This document shows positions 1-9,067 of a stretch of 64,000 nt of DNA, one piece after another. Origin of the DNA: Natronobacterium haloterrestre (lineage in GTDB: Archaea > Halobacteriota > Halobacteria > Halobacteriales > Natrialbaceae). A program made the translations under genes and the position numbers. The stretch is from contig NZ_FOKW01000012.1 in the NCBI RefSeq assembly GCF_900112205.1, forward strand, positions 1-64,000. Direction: 5' to 3'. The notes under the pieces are model-generated. The model made no database searches. It was not told where the DNA came from and saw only the letters and a program-made list of their open reading frames with translations. Positions within the stretch are counted from its first letter, which is position 1. The number at the start of each line of letters is the position of its first letter.

Positions 1-1
1 A

Positions 2-82
2 GACGCTCAGAAGATCCACAAGCAACGACCGATCCTTCAAGAACAGCTCGCTACCACCATCCAACCGACCGCTGAGGCTTAG
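2..82 (+). CDS. possible C-terminal tail of a gene cut by the window edge
   Basis: One forward frame is open from the window edge to a TAG at 80-82 and would give a 26-residue hydrophilic tail rich in Gln and Lys. It lies upstream of, and on the same strand as, the GAP-family gene. Third-position GC is modest, so this may be chance. I do not recognise it, and no function is proposed. Confidence 0.22.
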   Translation, partial: DAQKIHKQRPILQEQLATTIQPTAEA

Positions 83-169
83 CTAAAGACCAATGATAAT
101 GCCGTATATCGTATACCGAAACGGAGGTTTCGATCGGCTGGATGGATCGAACCACGGCGAGTACGAACG

Positions 170-805
170 ATGAGCTTCGTAGAAGTTCTCCCTCTGGCCA
201 TCGTGATGATCTCGGGTCCACAGATCATCTCGTCGATCTTCCTTTCCACGAGCGAACGGTGGCGGGCGAACTCTACGGCCTACGTCTTCGGTTCGACCCT
301 CTCTATCAGCCTCGTCGTCGTCGTCGCGTACCTCTTGGGGAATAGTGTCGGTGGGAGTGGCGGCGGCCTGTTGGGTGCGAGTGCACGACAACTCCTCTAC
401 GTCGTCGTTCTCGTTCTCCTCCTCTATGCAGCGGTAGAAACCTACCGAAAACGAACAGTGTCCGAGCCCCCGGAGTGGATGGGTGAGTTGACCAGCGCGG
501 AACCGCAGTTCTCGTTTCGACTCGGGTTCCTCCTGTTGGGTTTTTTCCCGACTAACATCATCACCTCAATTAGCGTCGGAACCTACCTCGCGGCCAACGG
601 TGCACCAGTTACGGACGCGGCTGGGTTCGTCCTGCTCACGCTGTTCATTCTGGCGCTTCCGTTGCTCGGCGTGTTCGTGCTGGGCGAGCGAGCAGAAACC
701 GTGCTCCCGGAGATCCGTGACTGGATGAACGACAATTCGTGGATCATCTCTGAAGCGGTGATCGCACTCTTCATCGTCCTGACTCTTCAGAACCTCTTCG
801 GATAG
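170..805 (+). CDS. GAP family (Sap-like) six-helix membrane protein
   Basis: A 211-residue integral membrane protein with about six hydrophobic segments (near residues 3-25, 40-62, 75-93, 118-140, 150-170 and 185-208) and a short acidic loop between helices 3 and 4. Length and pattern fit the GAP/Sap family, named after a mycobacterial protein implicated in lipid transport; the role in archaea is unknown. The Gly-rich linker near residue 63 and the PTN motif in helix 4 are typical of the family. It is followed after 144 bp by a DUF389 membrane protein on the same strand, which has its own TATA box and is therefore probably transcribed separately. Confidence 0.72.
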   Translation: MSFVEVLPLAIVMISGPQIISSIFLSTSERWRANSTAYVFGSTLSISLVVVVAYLLGNSVGGSGGGLLGASARQLLYVVVLVLLLYAAVETYRKRTVSEPPEWMGELTSAEPQFSFRLGFLLLGFFPTNIITSISVGTYLAANGAPVTDAAGFVLLTLFILALPLLGVFVLGERAETVLPEIRDWMNDNSWIISEAVIALFIVLTLQNLFG

Positions 806-921
806 GGGTGCGCGAACTCACGATGCGTACCGGAAACCGACAATTCCAAAGACTAGAACACTTCTCACCGTCACCTCGACGCGTTCACCATCCTGAACGT
901 CCCCGTTATCGAAACAGATGT

Positions 922-930
922 TTATTATCT
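922..930 (+). promoter_or_regulatory. TATA-like box of the first DUF389 gene
   Basis: The AT-rich stretch TTTATTATC lies about 20-28 nt before the ATG at 950, the spacing expected for a leaderless haloarchaeal transcript. No Shine-Dalgarno sequence precedes the ATG, which agrees with that reading. Confidence 0.5.
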
Positions 931-949
931 TACACACCTTATCCGTCGT

Positions 950-2323
950 ATGCGTCTCGTTCAGGTGTTAATTCCAGAGGGGAAACAAGAAGGGGTTCTC
1001 GAAGCTCTCGATGAAGAGGGGATCGATTACGCAGTCTTCGAGGAAGTTGGACGGGGCGATTTCGAGGCGATGGTTCAGTTTCCCGTTCCCCCGAGCGGCG
1101 TCGAGCCGATGCTGGAGCGACTGACGGAGACGGGAGTTCAGGAAGACGCCTACACGATCGTTATAGCGCCGGAGACCGTCGTCTCACAACGGCTATCCGC
1201 GTTGATCGAACGGTTTCCGGGGCTCCGTATCTCGTGTGAGGAGTTGTACGCACGAGCAGAGGATCTCGCGCCGGCGAACTCGACGTTCTTCACGTTCCTC
1301 ATCCTGAGTACGATCATCGCTACTGCAGGACTGTTACTCGACTCCGCTGCCACCATTATCGGTGCGATGGTGATCGCTCCACTCATGGGCCCCGCCATCT
1401 CTGCGAGCGTCGGGGCGATTCTCGACGACCAGCACATGGCCTCTCGCGGTGTCACTCTTCAGGTGACGGGGCTCGTCGCAGCCATAGCGGTCGGCGCGAT
1501 TATGGGTTGGTTGCTCCAACAGACGATCCTCGTTCCCCCGAATCTCGAGATTCTGACGATCCCGCAGGTCGCAGAACGGACGAACCCGAACTTTCTGTCG
1601 CTCTTTCTCGCCCTCGGCTCGGGTCTTGCGGGGGCGATTAGTGTCATGCGGGGAGCCGGTTCGACACTCGTGGGTGTGGCCATCGCGGTAGCGCTCATTC
1701 CACCCGCGGCCACCTCCGGCCTAGGAATCGCGTTCGGACTCCCCGGCGTGGCAATCGCGGCTGGGGTGCTAGTCCTCGTGAACCTACTCGCCATCAATCT
1801 CTCAGCGCTCGTTCTCTTCTATGTAGCAGGCTTCAAACCGATCGAAACGGGACAGTTCCAGAATGTTCGAGCGTCAGTGTTCTCCCGCATCACAATCATC
1901 GTCGTCGGGATTGCTGTCCTCTCGATTGTCCTCGGTGCCGTCACCTGGACCACGTTTCAGACGCAGTCCGTCGAGGCCCAGGCGCAAGACGAAATTCAGC
2001 GGCAGTTCGACCAAGCGGACATCGATGATGTCGAACTCGTCAGCGTGACTGTCGACTACGAACCTGCCGACTTGCTACTCGGGAACCAACCGGAAGTCAA
2101 CGTCCTAATCGGAATTCCGCGTGACCGCGAGGCACCACCTGACCTCGCTCAGCAACTCGACGACCTCCTGACCGGGCAGCTGGGGCAAGACGTCTTCGTC
2201 CAAGTCGGATTCGTCGAGGCGCAGACGTCCGAAGCGGAACCGCCAGATCCTCCGTTCGGATGGCCGAGTACCTCGGACGATGCTTTGGGTGGCGTTCAGC
2301 ATGCACTCGCAAAAAGGGCGTAA
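950..2323 (+). CDS. DUF389 / TIGR00341 family membrane protein (paralogue 1)
   Basis: A 457-residue protein. An N-terminal soluble domain of about 95 residues has an ACT-like rhythm (MRLVQVLIPEGK, then DEEGIDYAVFEE). Six or more transmembrane helices follow between about residues 105 and 340, with family motifs such as LLLDSAATIIGAMVIAPLMGP and ALIPPAATSGLG. A soluble C-terminal domain of about 120 residues ends the protein. The family is widespread in bacteria and archaea with no established function. The ATG at 950 is preceded by a TATA box at leaderless distance. A second, clearly homologous copy lies at 36915-38273, so the stress island is bracketed by two DUF389 genes. Confidence 0.85.
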   Translation: MRLVQVLIPEGKQEGVLEALDEEGIDYAVFEEVGRGDFEAMVQFPVPPSGVEPMLERLTETGVQEDAYTIVIAPETVVSQRLSALIERFPGLRISCEELYARAEDLAPANSTFFTFLILSTIIATAGLLLDSAATIIGAMVIAPLMGPAISASVGAILDDQHMASRGVTLQVTGLVAAIAVGAIMGWLLQQTILVPPNLEILTIPQVAERTNPNFLSLFLALGSGLAGAISVMRGAGSTLVGVAIAVALIPPAATSGLGIAFGLPGVAIAAGVLVLVNLLAINLSALVLFYVAGFKPIETGQFQNVRASVFSRITIIVVGIAVLSIVLGAVTWTTFQTQSVEAQAQDEIQRQFDQADIDDVELVSVTVDYEPADLLLGNQPEVNVLIGIPRDREAPPDLAQQLDDLLTGQLGQDVFVQVGFVEAQTSEAEPPDPPFGWPSTSDDALGGVQHALAKRA

Positions 2324-2402
2324 TCCGCTGTGTCCCCCGGCCGAGCGTCACCCTCGGTAGAATGTCTCTTTTCGAGGACATACTAATAGAGAGTGACACC
2401 GG

Positions 2403-2680
2403 TTGATGTCGATCACGAGTGTACGCTTAGACCGATATGCGAAGCACCAGAAACGACTATTCAGCATGCATATCCCGACAGAACCTGAACAGAATGTTCT
2501 GCCTTTGCTGAATACAGGGCGCGAACTTTTTCCGCGTCGGGTTCGCCGGAGGCGAACCACTCGCGCAAAAACTTCGATGAAAAAGGCGGGCTGCTCGGCC
2601 TTCGGCCTCGCCGCCCGAGAACCGCGCTCGCTTCGCTCGCGCGGAAACTGGTGCTGAATCTATACTCTCTATTCAGCACG
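2403..2680. repeat. palindrome-rich non-coding element, possible MITE or insertion remnant
   Basis: This stretch has no believable gene but dense inverted repeats. CTATTCAGCA at 2456-2465 is opposed by TGCTGAATA around 2506-2514. GTGCTGAAT at 2651-2659 is exactly opposed by ATTCAGCAC at 2671-2679. Between them are short self-complementary GC-rich runs (CGGCCTTCGGCC, and CGCTCGCTTCGCTCGCG). The end-like motif TGCTGAATACAG at 2506-2517 recurs in reverse complement in the hairpin at 60857-60919. It lies between the DUF389 gene and tRNA-Ser. No transposase is present, so calling it a mobile-element relic is inference. Confidence 0.4.
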
Positions 2681-2735
2681 CCGTTCCTATCAGCTACTGA
2701 GGGTTTCAACAGAGCCAGATCTCCCGTAGTCGTTC

Positions 2736-2790
2736 GTGGCGACCGGATGACTCGCGCCGCTACGCGTCTCTCGTCGTCGTTGGTCGCCAC
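2736..2790. repeat. 9 bp inverted repeat just 3' of tRNA-Ser
   Basis: GTGGCGACC at 2736-2744 and GGTCGCCAC at 2782-2790 are perfect inverted copies around a 37 nt loop. The second arm ends six bases from the 3' end of the minus-strand tRNA-Ser gene. It could be a termination or processing hairpin, or a leftover of an element that targeted the tRNA gene. Confidence 0.4.
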
Positions 2791-2795
2791 AGAAG

Positions 2796-2880
2796 CGCCG
2801 AGAGGGAGATTTGAACTCCCGAGTCCGTGAGGACAGCAGATTTCGAATCTGCCGCCTTGGCCGGGCTAGGCTATCTCGGC
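2796..2880 (-). tRNA. tRNA-Ser (anticodon CGA)
   Basis: The minus strand folds as a class II tRNA. The seven-pair acceptor stem is GCCGAGA with TCTCGGC, and the discriminator is G, as usual for serine. The anticodon loop TTCGAAA sits on the stem GCAGA/TCTGC, giving anticodon CGA. A long variable arm is built on GTCC/GGAC, and the T arm GGGAG-TTCAAAT-CTCCC is intact. CCA is not encoded and there is no intron. A reading frame running through this region on the other strand is a chance extension of the MoxR gene. Confidence 0.95.
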
Positions 2881-3036
2881 TCACCCCTATCTACCCGCGT
2901 GACGTTTTTACCGGTTTCGATTTTTCCCGCCGCCTGTGACGGGTTCCCGATTCCCGTCCCGAACCCCGGTCGCGAAGTCTCCGGCACGGTCCGGACGAGC
3001 GTAAACGATTTGACGAAAGGCCCCGACGCCGTGTCC

Positions 3037-3987
3037 ATGGACGTCACCCAGGCCAGCAGCGAGTGCGAGGCCGTCCTCGAGACGGTCGGCGACGCCGTCA
3101 TCTGTGACCGGTCGTTCCTCGAAGAGATCCTCGTCGGCGTCGTCGCGCGCGGACACGTCCTCGTCGAGGACGTACCCGGTACCGGCAAGACGCTGACTGC
3201 CCGCAGCGTCGCCGACGCGCTCGGCCTCTCGTTTTCCCGCATCCAGTTCACGCCCGACCTCCTCCCCGCGGACGTCACCGGCACGCACGTGTTCAACGAG
3301 CGCGAGCGGACCTTCGAGTTCAACGAGGGGCCGATCTTCGCCAACATCGTGCTCGCCGACGAGATCAACCGCGCACCACCGAAAACGCAGGCCGCTCTGC
3401 TCGAGGCGATGGAGGAGGGGCAGGTCACGGTCGACGGCGAGACCCGCCAGCTACCGGACCCGTTCTTCGTCATCGCGACGCAGAACCCGGTCGAACAGGA
3501 GGGAACGTTCCCGCTTCCCGAAGCCCAGGTCGACCGCTTCCTCGTCAAAACCGCGATGGGGTACCCCGACGAGGACGGCGAGATCGATCTCCTGCGCCGG
3601 CGGGCCGGCCGCGAGACGACGAGTCCCTCGGTCGAATCCGTACTCGAGCCCGATCAGGTCGACCACCTCCGGTCGGTGCCGGAGACGATCCGCGTCGACG
3701 ACGACCTGCTCGAGTACGTGGCCGCACTGGCCCGCGAGACGCGGACGGACGGCCGGGTCGAGGTCGGCGTTTCCCCGCGGGGGACCCAGCGGCTGTTCGA
3801 GGCCGCTCGGGCTTACGCGACGATCCGCGGCCGCGAGTACGTCACGCCGGACGACATCAAACGCGTCGCGAAGCCGGTTCTTGCCCACCGGCTGGTGTTG
3901 ACACCTGACGCGACCGTCAACGACGTCGACAAAACCCGGGTCGTGGAGGGCGTCCTCGAGTCGGTGCCGGTCCCGACGATCGAGTAA
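3037..3987 (+). CDS. MoxR-type AAA+ ATPase
   Basis: A 316-residue AAA+ ATPase of the MoxR family, thought to act as chaperone-like ATPases that mature partner proteins, often with VWA or DUF58 proteins. Walker A (PGTGKT) is at about residues 47-52 and Walker B (LADEINRAPP) near residue 108. Sensor 1 is in IATQNPVEQEG, followed by a C-terminal lid domain with SPRGTQRL. The ATG at 3037 is chosen because the frame upstream runs through tRNA-Ser; GTG at 3031 is an alternative. The usual DUF58 or VWA partner is not next door, which makes this a solitary copy. Confidence 0.88.
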   Translation: MDVTQASSECEAVLETVGDAVICDRSFLEEILVGVVARGHVLVEDVPGTGKTLTARSVADALGLSFSRIQFTPDLLPADVTGTHVFNERERTFEFNEGPIFANIVLADEINRAPPKTQAALLEAMEEGQVTVDGETRQLPDPFFVIATQNPVEQEGTFPLPEAQVDRFLVKTAMGYPDEDGEIDLLRRRAGRETTSPSVESVLEPDQVDHLRSVPETIRVDDDLLEYVAALARETRTDGRVEVGVSPRGTQRLFEAARAYATIRGREYVTPDDIKRVAKPVLAHRLVLTPDATVNDVDKTRVVEGVLESVPVPTIE

Positions 3988-4061
3988 CCGGTTGTAGTCG
4001 AGCCAGGACTCGAGCGTACCCGTGGAGCCGGTCCGGGGACGTCGTCGGTGCTACGCCATCC

Positions 4062-4136
4062 CATCACATTTCTCAAGTGATGTGTATTATTGCTGGACGA
4101 ACATGGTGATAATTGATGTTTGTCTCGATAAATCGA
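4062..4136 (+). promoter_or_regulatory. promoter region of the sugar porter with two short palindromes
   Basis: This AT-rich stretch upstream of the transporter holds CATCAC (4062-4067) opposed by GTGATG (4077-4082), and TCGATAAATCGA at 4125-4136. A TATA-like segment (TTTACTATTG) follows at about 4145-4154, 27-36 nt before the ATG at 4182. The palindromes are candidate operators for a sugar-responsive regulator; none has been tested. Confidence 0.35.
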
Positions 4137-4181
4137 TGGGTTTGTTTACTATTGTAAGAAATAATTCTTCAGCGTTGGACT

Positions 4182-5624
4182 ATGCCAATGATCCCAACCC
4201 GCTCCGGGAACACCGAACGGAACTCGTTCGTCTACGTCGTCGCCGCGCTGGCGGCGCTCAACGGGCTCCTGTTCGGGTTCGACACCGGCGTCATCGCCGG
4301 TGCCATGTTGTATATCAAATCGAGTTTCGAACTAACCGCGCTGCTTGGCTACCCGGTGAGTTCCTCCCTCGTGGAAGGGCTCATCGTCAGCGGTGCGATG
4401 GGGGGTGCGATCGTCGGTTCGGCGTGCGGGGGACGGCTGGCAGACCGCCTCGGCCGGCGACGGCTCATCCTCGTGGGAGCCGTAATCTTCTTCGTCGGCT
4501 CGCTCGCCATGGCGATCGCGCCGAACGTCGAAGTGCTGATCCTCGCCCGATTCGTCAACGGCATCGGGATCGGTTTCGCGGCGGTCGTCGGCCCGCTGTA
4601 TATCTCCGAGATCGCTCCGCCGACGATCCGGGGATCGCTGGTCTCGCTGAACCAGTTGGCGATCACGAGCGGCATCCTCGTCGCCTACCTCGTCAACTAC
4701 GCGTTCTCGAGCGGCGGCGCGTGGCGCTGGATGCTCGGCGTCGGAATGGCCCCCGCGGTCGTTCTCTTCGCCGGCATGCTGTTCATGCCGGAGAGCCCGC
4801 GCTGGCTCTACGAACGGGGCCGTGAAGGAGACGCCCGAAACGTGCTCTCGCGGACGCGCTCCGAGAGCCGTGTCGCCGAGGAACTCCGCGAAATCAGGGA
4901 GACGATCGAAACCGAATCCAGTTCGCTCGGCGATCTGTTGCAGCCGTGGGTACGCCCGATGCTCGTCGTCGGTATCGGGCTCGCGGCCTTCCAGCAGGTC
5001 ACCGGGATCAACGTCGTCATGTACTACGCCCCGGTGATCCTCGAGTCGACCGGGTTCGCGGATACCGCGTCGATCCTGGCGACCGTCGGCATCGGCGTCG
5101 TCAACGTCGTGATGACCGTCGTCGCGGTCCTCCTGATCGACCGCACCGGGCGTCGTCCGCTGTTGCTCACCGGCCTCGTGGGGATGACCGTAATGCTGGG
5201 CGTGCTCGGACTGGCGTTCTTCCTGCCGGGCCTGTCGGGCGTCGTCGGCTGGATCGCGACGGTCGGCCTGATGCTGTACGTCGCGTTCTTCGCGATCGGT
5301 CTCGGCCCGGTGTTCTGGCTACTCATCTCCGAGATCTACCCGACCCAGATCCGCGGGACGGCGATGGGTGCGGCCACCGTCGTCAACTGGGCGGCGAACC
5401 TGCTCGTCTCGCTCAGCTTCCTCGGTCTGGTCGACGCAATCGGCCAAGCGTGGACGTTCTGGCTCTTCGGCGGGCTCTGCCTGGCCGCCCTCGCGTTCAG
5501 CTACACGCTCGTCCCCGAAACGAAGGGGCGCTCGCTCGAGGAGATCGAGGAGGACCTCCGCGACCAGGCGATCGCCGCCGGCACTCACCCCGAACGGTCG
5601 ACTCTCGCGGATGACGACGACTGA
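4182..5624 (+). CDS. MFS sugar porter family transporter
   Basis: A 480-residue, twelve-helix major facilitator. Sugar porter signatures are GRLADRLGRRR in the loop after helix 2, PESPRWLYERGR after helix 6, QQVTGINVVMYYAP in helix 7, DRTGRRPLLL in the helix 8-9 loop and PETKGRSLEEIEEDL after helix 12. The family imports hexoses, pentoses or polyols, usually with protons or Na+; the substrate cannot be read from sequence. The start is the ATG following an AT-rich promoter. No catabolic gene is adjacent, so the transporter stands alone between moxR and the convergent ppc. Confidence 0.9.
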   Translation: MPMIPTRSGNTERNSFVYVVAALAALNGLLFGFDTGVIAGAMLYIKSSFELTALLGYPVSSSLVEGLIVSGAMGGAIVGSACGGRLADRLGRRRLILVGAVIFFVGSLAMAIAPNVEVLILARFVNGIGIGFAAVVGPLYISEIAPPTIRGSLVSLNQLAITSGILVAYLVNYAFSSGGAWRWMLGVGMAPAVVLFAGMLFMPESPRWLYERGREGDARNVLSRTRSESRVAEELREIRETIETESSSLGDLLQPWVRPMLVVGIGLAAFQQVTGINVVMYYAPVILESTGFADTASILATVGIGVVNVVMTVVAVLLIDRTGRRPLLLTGLVGMTVMLGVLGLAFFLPGLSGVVGWIATVGLMLYVAFFAIGLGPVFWLLISEIYPTQIRGTAMGAATVVNWAANLLVSLSFLGLVDAIGQAWTFWLFGGLCLAALAFSYTLVPETKGRSLEEIEEDLRDQAIAAGTHPERSTLADDDD

Positions 5625-5750
5625 AAAGGACCTCTAGTACCGATCCGGGGCTCGAGTTCGACGGCGGATCGGTGCGCCGTCGTTACACTCGAGCCGAACG
5701 CGTGGTAGTCGGTGAACGGGACGCCGGTTCCCGGACGACTCCCGGTATCA

Positions 5751-8447
5751 CTACCCCGTATTCTTCATCCCGGCCGCGATACCCTTGACCGTCAGCCGCA
5801 GCGTCCGCTCCTCGACGTCGGTCCGGTGGGTCTGGTCGAGCAGGTACACCTGCAGCAGGTTCAGCGGATCGACGTACGGGTTTCGCCGCTCGAGGTTCTC
5901 GCCGAGCCAGTCGCGAGTGTGTAATCGATCCCGGCGGCCGATCGTCTTGATCAGGTCCGCGGCCCGCTCGTACTCCTCGCTCACGCGGGGGAAGAACCGC
6001 TCCCGCAGGTCGTCGTCGGCCAGGTCGGCGTACTGCTCGGCGATCTCGAGTTCGGTCCGGGACAGCGACAGCGCCGCGTTATCGAGGGTGGTCCGGAAGA
6101 ACGCCCACTCGTCGTACATCTCCTGGAGCGTCTCGGTCGAGCCGCCGTCCTCGAGGTAGGCGTCGATCCCGGCCGCGATGGCGTACCAGCCCGGCAGGAT
6201 ACACCGCGACTGGGTCCAGGAGAACACCCACGGAATCGCCCGAAGGTCCTCGACCGTGCGCTCGCCGCTGCGGGACGCCGGCCGCGATCCCAGGTTGAGG
6301 TCCTCGATGACCGTGATCGGCGTCGCCTGCTCGAAGTACTGGACGAAGCCGTCGCTCTCGAGCAGGTCGCGGTACTCCTGTCGGGCGGCGTCGGCCATGG
6401 TCTCCATCGCCTCGGTCCACTCCTCGGCGACTTCCTCCTCGGGTTGCTCGATCGCCCGCTTGCGGGCCCGGAGCTGGGCGTTCAGCATCTGCTCGATGTT
6501 TCGCTCGGCGATCCGGGGATTGGCGTACTTCTCCGCGATGGCCTCCCCCTGTTCGGTGAACTTGACCTGGCCCGTGACGGTGCTGTTCGGCAGGGCGAGC
6601 AGGGCCTCGTTCATCGGGCCGCCGCCACGCGAGATCGAGCCGCCACGGCCGTGGAACAGCCGCATCGTGACGTCGTGGTCGTCACAGATCTCGCCGAGTC
6701 GCCGCTGGTTCTTGTACAGCGACCAGTTCGCGGCGAGGAAGCCGTTCTCCTTGTTCGAGTCCGAGTACCCCAGCATGATCTCCTGGGTCCGGCCGCGGGC
6801 CTCGAGCGCCTTCGCGTAGGCCTCGTTCTCGAACAGCGTGCCCATGATCCGGCGCGCGCCCGAGAGGGCGTACTCGGTCTCGAGCAGCGGCACGATGTCG
6901 ATCCCGCAGTGTTCCGGCAGGGAGACGACGCCGGCCTGATCGGCGAGGAACAGCACCTCGAGGACGTGGCTTGGCTCCTCGGTCATCGAGATGGCGTAGG
7001 TATCGATGGCCTCGATGCCGTACTCGGTCTGCCAGTCGCCGAGTTCGTCGAACAGGCGCAGGACCCGCGCCGAGTCTTCCGAGAGGTCCGCGTCCTGGAG
7101 TTCGCCGAGATCGATCACCGACTCGTCCTGCAGAACCGCGTCGGTCAGCAACTCCACGCGCTCGTCCTCCGAGAGCGCACGGTAGTCGATTCCCTCGGTT
7201 TCGAGGGCTTCGGCGATGGCTTCGGTGTGTTTCGCCTGGTGGTCACGCAGGTCGAGACTCGCCAGCGAGAAGCCGAAGGTTGCGACGCGCCGACGGATCG
7301 GATCGACGTGGGCATCGACGACGCTCTCGCCGCCGTTGTCCCGCAGGCTCTCGGCGATGAGTTCGAGGTCCTCCCGGAGTTCGTCGGCGTCGTCGTAGCC
7401 GCCGGGCCGGACGTCGCCGACCCGGTCGAGCCGTTCGCGCATGAGCTTGAGCTTCTGGCGGTAGGGTTCGTCCGGGTACCGCCCCTCGGCCTCGCGGGCG
7501 GTTCCGGGGAGCCGCTCGCGGTCGTCCTCGAGCGAGGCCTCGAACGCCGAGCCCGCGGTGATCCGGCTGCCGTCCTGGCTGAGTACCCCGGAGAGACGCT
7601 TGAGCTGATCACGGTACTTCTCGAGGATGACCGCACGCTGGCGCTCGAGCGTGGCCGCGGTCACCTCGGGCGTGACGTAGGGATTGCCGTCGCGGTCGCT
7701 GCCGGCCCACGAGCGGAACTCGAAGAGCTTCGGCACCTCGAGGTCGCCCTCGATCTCCTCGTCGATCGCGTCGGCCAGTTCGTCGTACACTTCGCCGACG
7801 ACGTCGAACAGCGTGTTCTCGAGGTACCACTGGACGTTCCGGGCCTCGTCTTCGGGTTCGGGCTGACGGTTGCGGACCTGCGGGGTCTGCCAGAGGCTCG
7901 TCACCTCGGCGTCGACGTCGCGCCAGACCTGCCGTTTCTCCTTGTCGGTCAGCAGCCGCTCGTCGACGGTCTCGAGGTACGTCGAGATGGTCCGGAGCTT
8001 CGATTTGACGGTCTTGCGCCGTGCCTCCGTCGGGTGGGCGGTGAACGTCGGCTCGATGAGCACGTCGTCGAGCACCTGCCGGGCGGTCTCGAGGTCTACC
8101 TCTCCCAGCTCCTCGGCAGCGGTCTCGAGGCTGTCCTCGAGCGTTTCCTCCTGGGAATCGGTTCGGATCGAGCGGACGCGTTCGCGTTCCTCCGCGAGGT
8201 TGATCAGTTCGAAGTACGTCGTGAACGCTCGAGAGACGATCCGTTGCTGGTGGGGGGACAGTCCCTCGAGTTCCGCGATCAACGGCTCCCGGGACTCGAG
8301 GTCGCCCGACCGATAGGCGATGGCGTTTCGCCGGCAGGACTCGACGGTCTCGAACGCGTTCCGGGACGTTTGCTCCTCGAGAACGTCTCCGAGCAACGCG
8401 CCGAGTTCGCGGACGTCCTGGCGGACGTCCCTGTTGTGCAGGTGCAT
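5751..8447 (-). CDS. ppc: phosphoenolpyruvate carboxylase
   Basis: An 898-residue cytosolic enzyme that adds bicarbonate to phosphoenolpyruvate to make oxaloacetate, refilling the TCA cycle. The catalytic-histidine motif TFTAHPTEARRKTV is at about residue 138. The glycine loop HGRGGSISRGGGP, the GYSDSNKENGF segment and the C-terminal NTG end are all present, so this is a full-length bacterial-type PEPC and not the short archaeal type. The frame is open 28 codons further upstream, but the ATG at 8447 is preferred because an AT-rich box (8471-8480) sits at leaderless distance from it. Confidence 0.95.
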   Translation of the reverse strand: MHLHNRDVRQDVRELGALLGDVLEEQTSRNAFETVESCRRNAIAYRSGDLESREPLIAELEGLSPHQQRIVSRAFTTYFELINLAEERERVRSIRTDSQEETLEDSLETAAEELGEVDLETARQVLDDVLIEPTFTAHPTEARRKTVKSKLRTISTYLETVDERLLTDKEKRQVWRDVDAEVTSLWQTPQVRNRQPEPEDEARNVQWYLENTLFDVVGEVYDELADAIDEEIEGDLEVPKLFEFRSWAGSDRDGNPYVTPEVTAATLERQRAVILEKYRDQLKRLSGVLSQDGSRITAGSAFEASLEDDRERLPGTAREAEGRYPDEPYRQKLKLMRERLDRVGDVRPGGYDDADELREDLELIAESLRDNGGESVVDAHVDPIRRRVATFGFSLASLDLRDHQAKHTEAIAEALETEGIDYRALSEDERVELLTDAVLQDESVIDLGELQDADLSEDSARVLRLFDELGDWQTEYGIEAIDTYAISMTEEPSHVLEVLFLADQAGVVSLPEHCGIDIVPLLETEYALSGARRIMGTLFENEAYAKALEARGRTQEIMLGYSDSNKENGFLAANWSLYKNQRRLGEICDDHDVTMRLFHGRGGSISRGGGPMNEALLALPNSTVTGQVKFTEQGEAIAEKYANPRIAERNIEQMLNAQLRARKRAIEQPEEEVAEEWTEAMETMADAARQEYRDLLESDGFVQYFEQATPITVIEDLNLGSRPASRSGERTVEDLRAIPWVFSWTQSRCILPGWYAIAAGIDAYLEDGGSTETLQEMYDEWAFFRTTLDNAALSLSRTELEIAEQYADLADDDLRERFFPRVSEEYERAADLIKTIGRRDRLHTRDWLGENLERRNPYVDPLNLLQVYLLDQTHRTDVEERTLRLTVKGIAAGMKNTG

Positions 8448-9067
8448 AACACACCCATGGTCACGGGGATGTAAAAAATCCTTGGTGGAGTTTACAATCG
8501 CCGCATTCGGAACGTCCTCCGACGGCAACAATTCTTGATGATAGATAGGAACTGTTTCGCGGATGGTTTCGGCACTACTCGCCTGGAGAGTAACCCGTCG
8601 GTCGTACAGTGAGAAACCTTACTTCAGTTTTCAATTGTGTTATAGGGCTGGCCTCGCCGACGATCGGAGCCCTCAATTGTGCCGTCGGGCGGTAGCGACG
8701 TTCCGACTGTTCAGTCCGGCCCGCCTGCGGGACGACGATCGAAATCGGCCGGAACGTCGCGGAGGTCCGGTGGCCACACGGCGCTTACTTCGATCAGGTG
8801 TAATTAAATCGACAATTTTGATCATTCTGGTGAAATATATAGTTGAGGTCTGTTTCACCGTGCAGTAACCCGAGCCGTTTGTTGACCCCACTTCAGTGGT
8901 ACTTCCTCATCAAAACCAGTTATATCTGTGAATTTGATATATCGGCCGATAACCCGTCTTCCCGAACCGTCCAACTCTCGAGAACTGGCAGGGGCCGCTC
9001 CCCGTCCGCCGCGCACCTTTATTCCGGTTGACGACGAACCTCGGAACGTTCCCCGAGAGCATCCACT
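8448..9067. other. 620 bp intergenic region between divergent ppc and uspA
   Basis: No gene is supported here. The ppc promoter box is at 8471-8480. The nonamer TCAATTGTG occurs twice (8631-8639 and 8673-8681). A perfect 11 bp inverted repeat, GCGACGTTCCG at 8695-8705 and CGGAACGTCGC at 8750-8760, frames a 44 nt loop. From about 8800 to 8950 the sequence is markedly AT-rich with several TATA-like stretches and leads into the Usp gene at 9068. Confidence 0.5.
8695..8760. repeat. 11 bp perfect inverted repeat in the ppc-usp intergenic region
   Basis: GCGACGTTCCG (8695-8705) and CGGAACGTCGC (8750-8760) could pair as an 11 bp stem around 44 nt. It belongs to no recognised gene; it may be a structured untranslated RNA, a small RNA or a chance repeat in GC-rich sequence. 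Confidence 0.35.

Noticed and set aside
2403-2657. 84-codon open frame in the palindromic block
   Set aside because: It translates repeat DNA (runs of Arg) and has no homologous look; the stretch is better described as a non-coding element.
2827-3036. N-terminal extension of the MoxR gene
   Set aside because: It would run through tRNA-Ser and lacks family similarity; ATG 3037 gives a normal MoxR length.
6444-8474. Very long open frame opposite ppc
   Set aside because: It is a mirror of ppc codon usage; ppc is certain by its motifs and the antisense product has no recognisable domain.
8563-8868. 101-codon open frame upstream of the first Usp
   Set aside because: Mixed composition and no family resemblance; it overlaps the AT-rich promoter zone.
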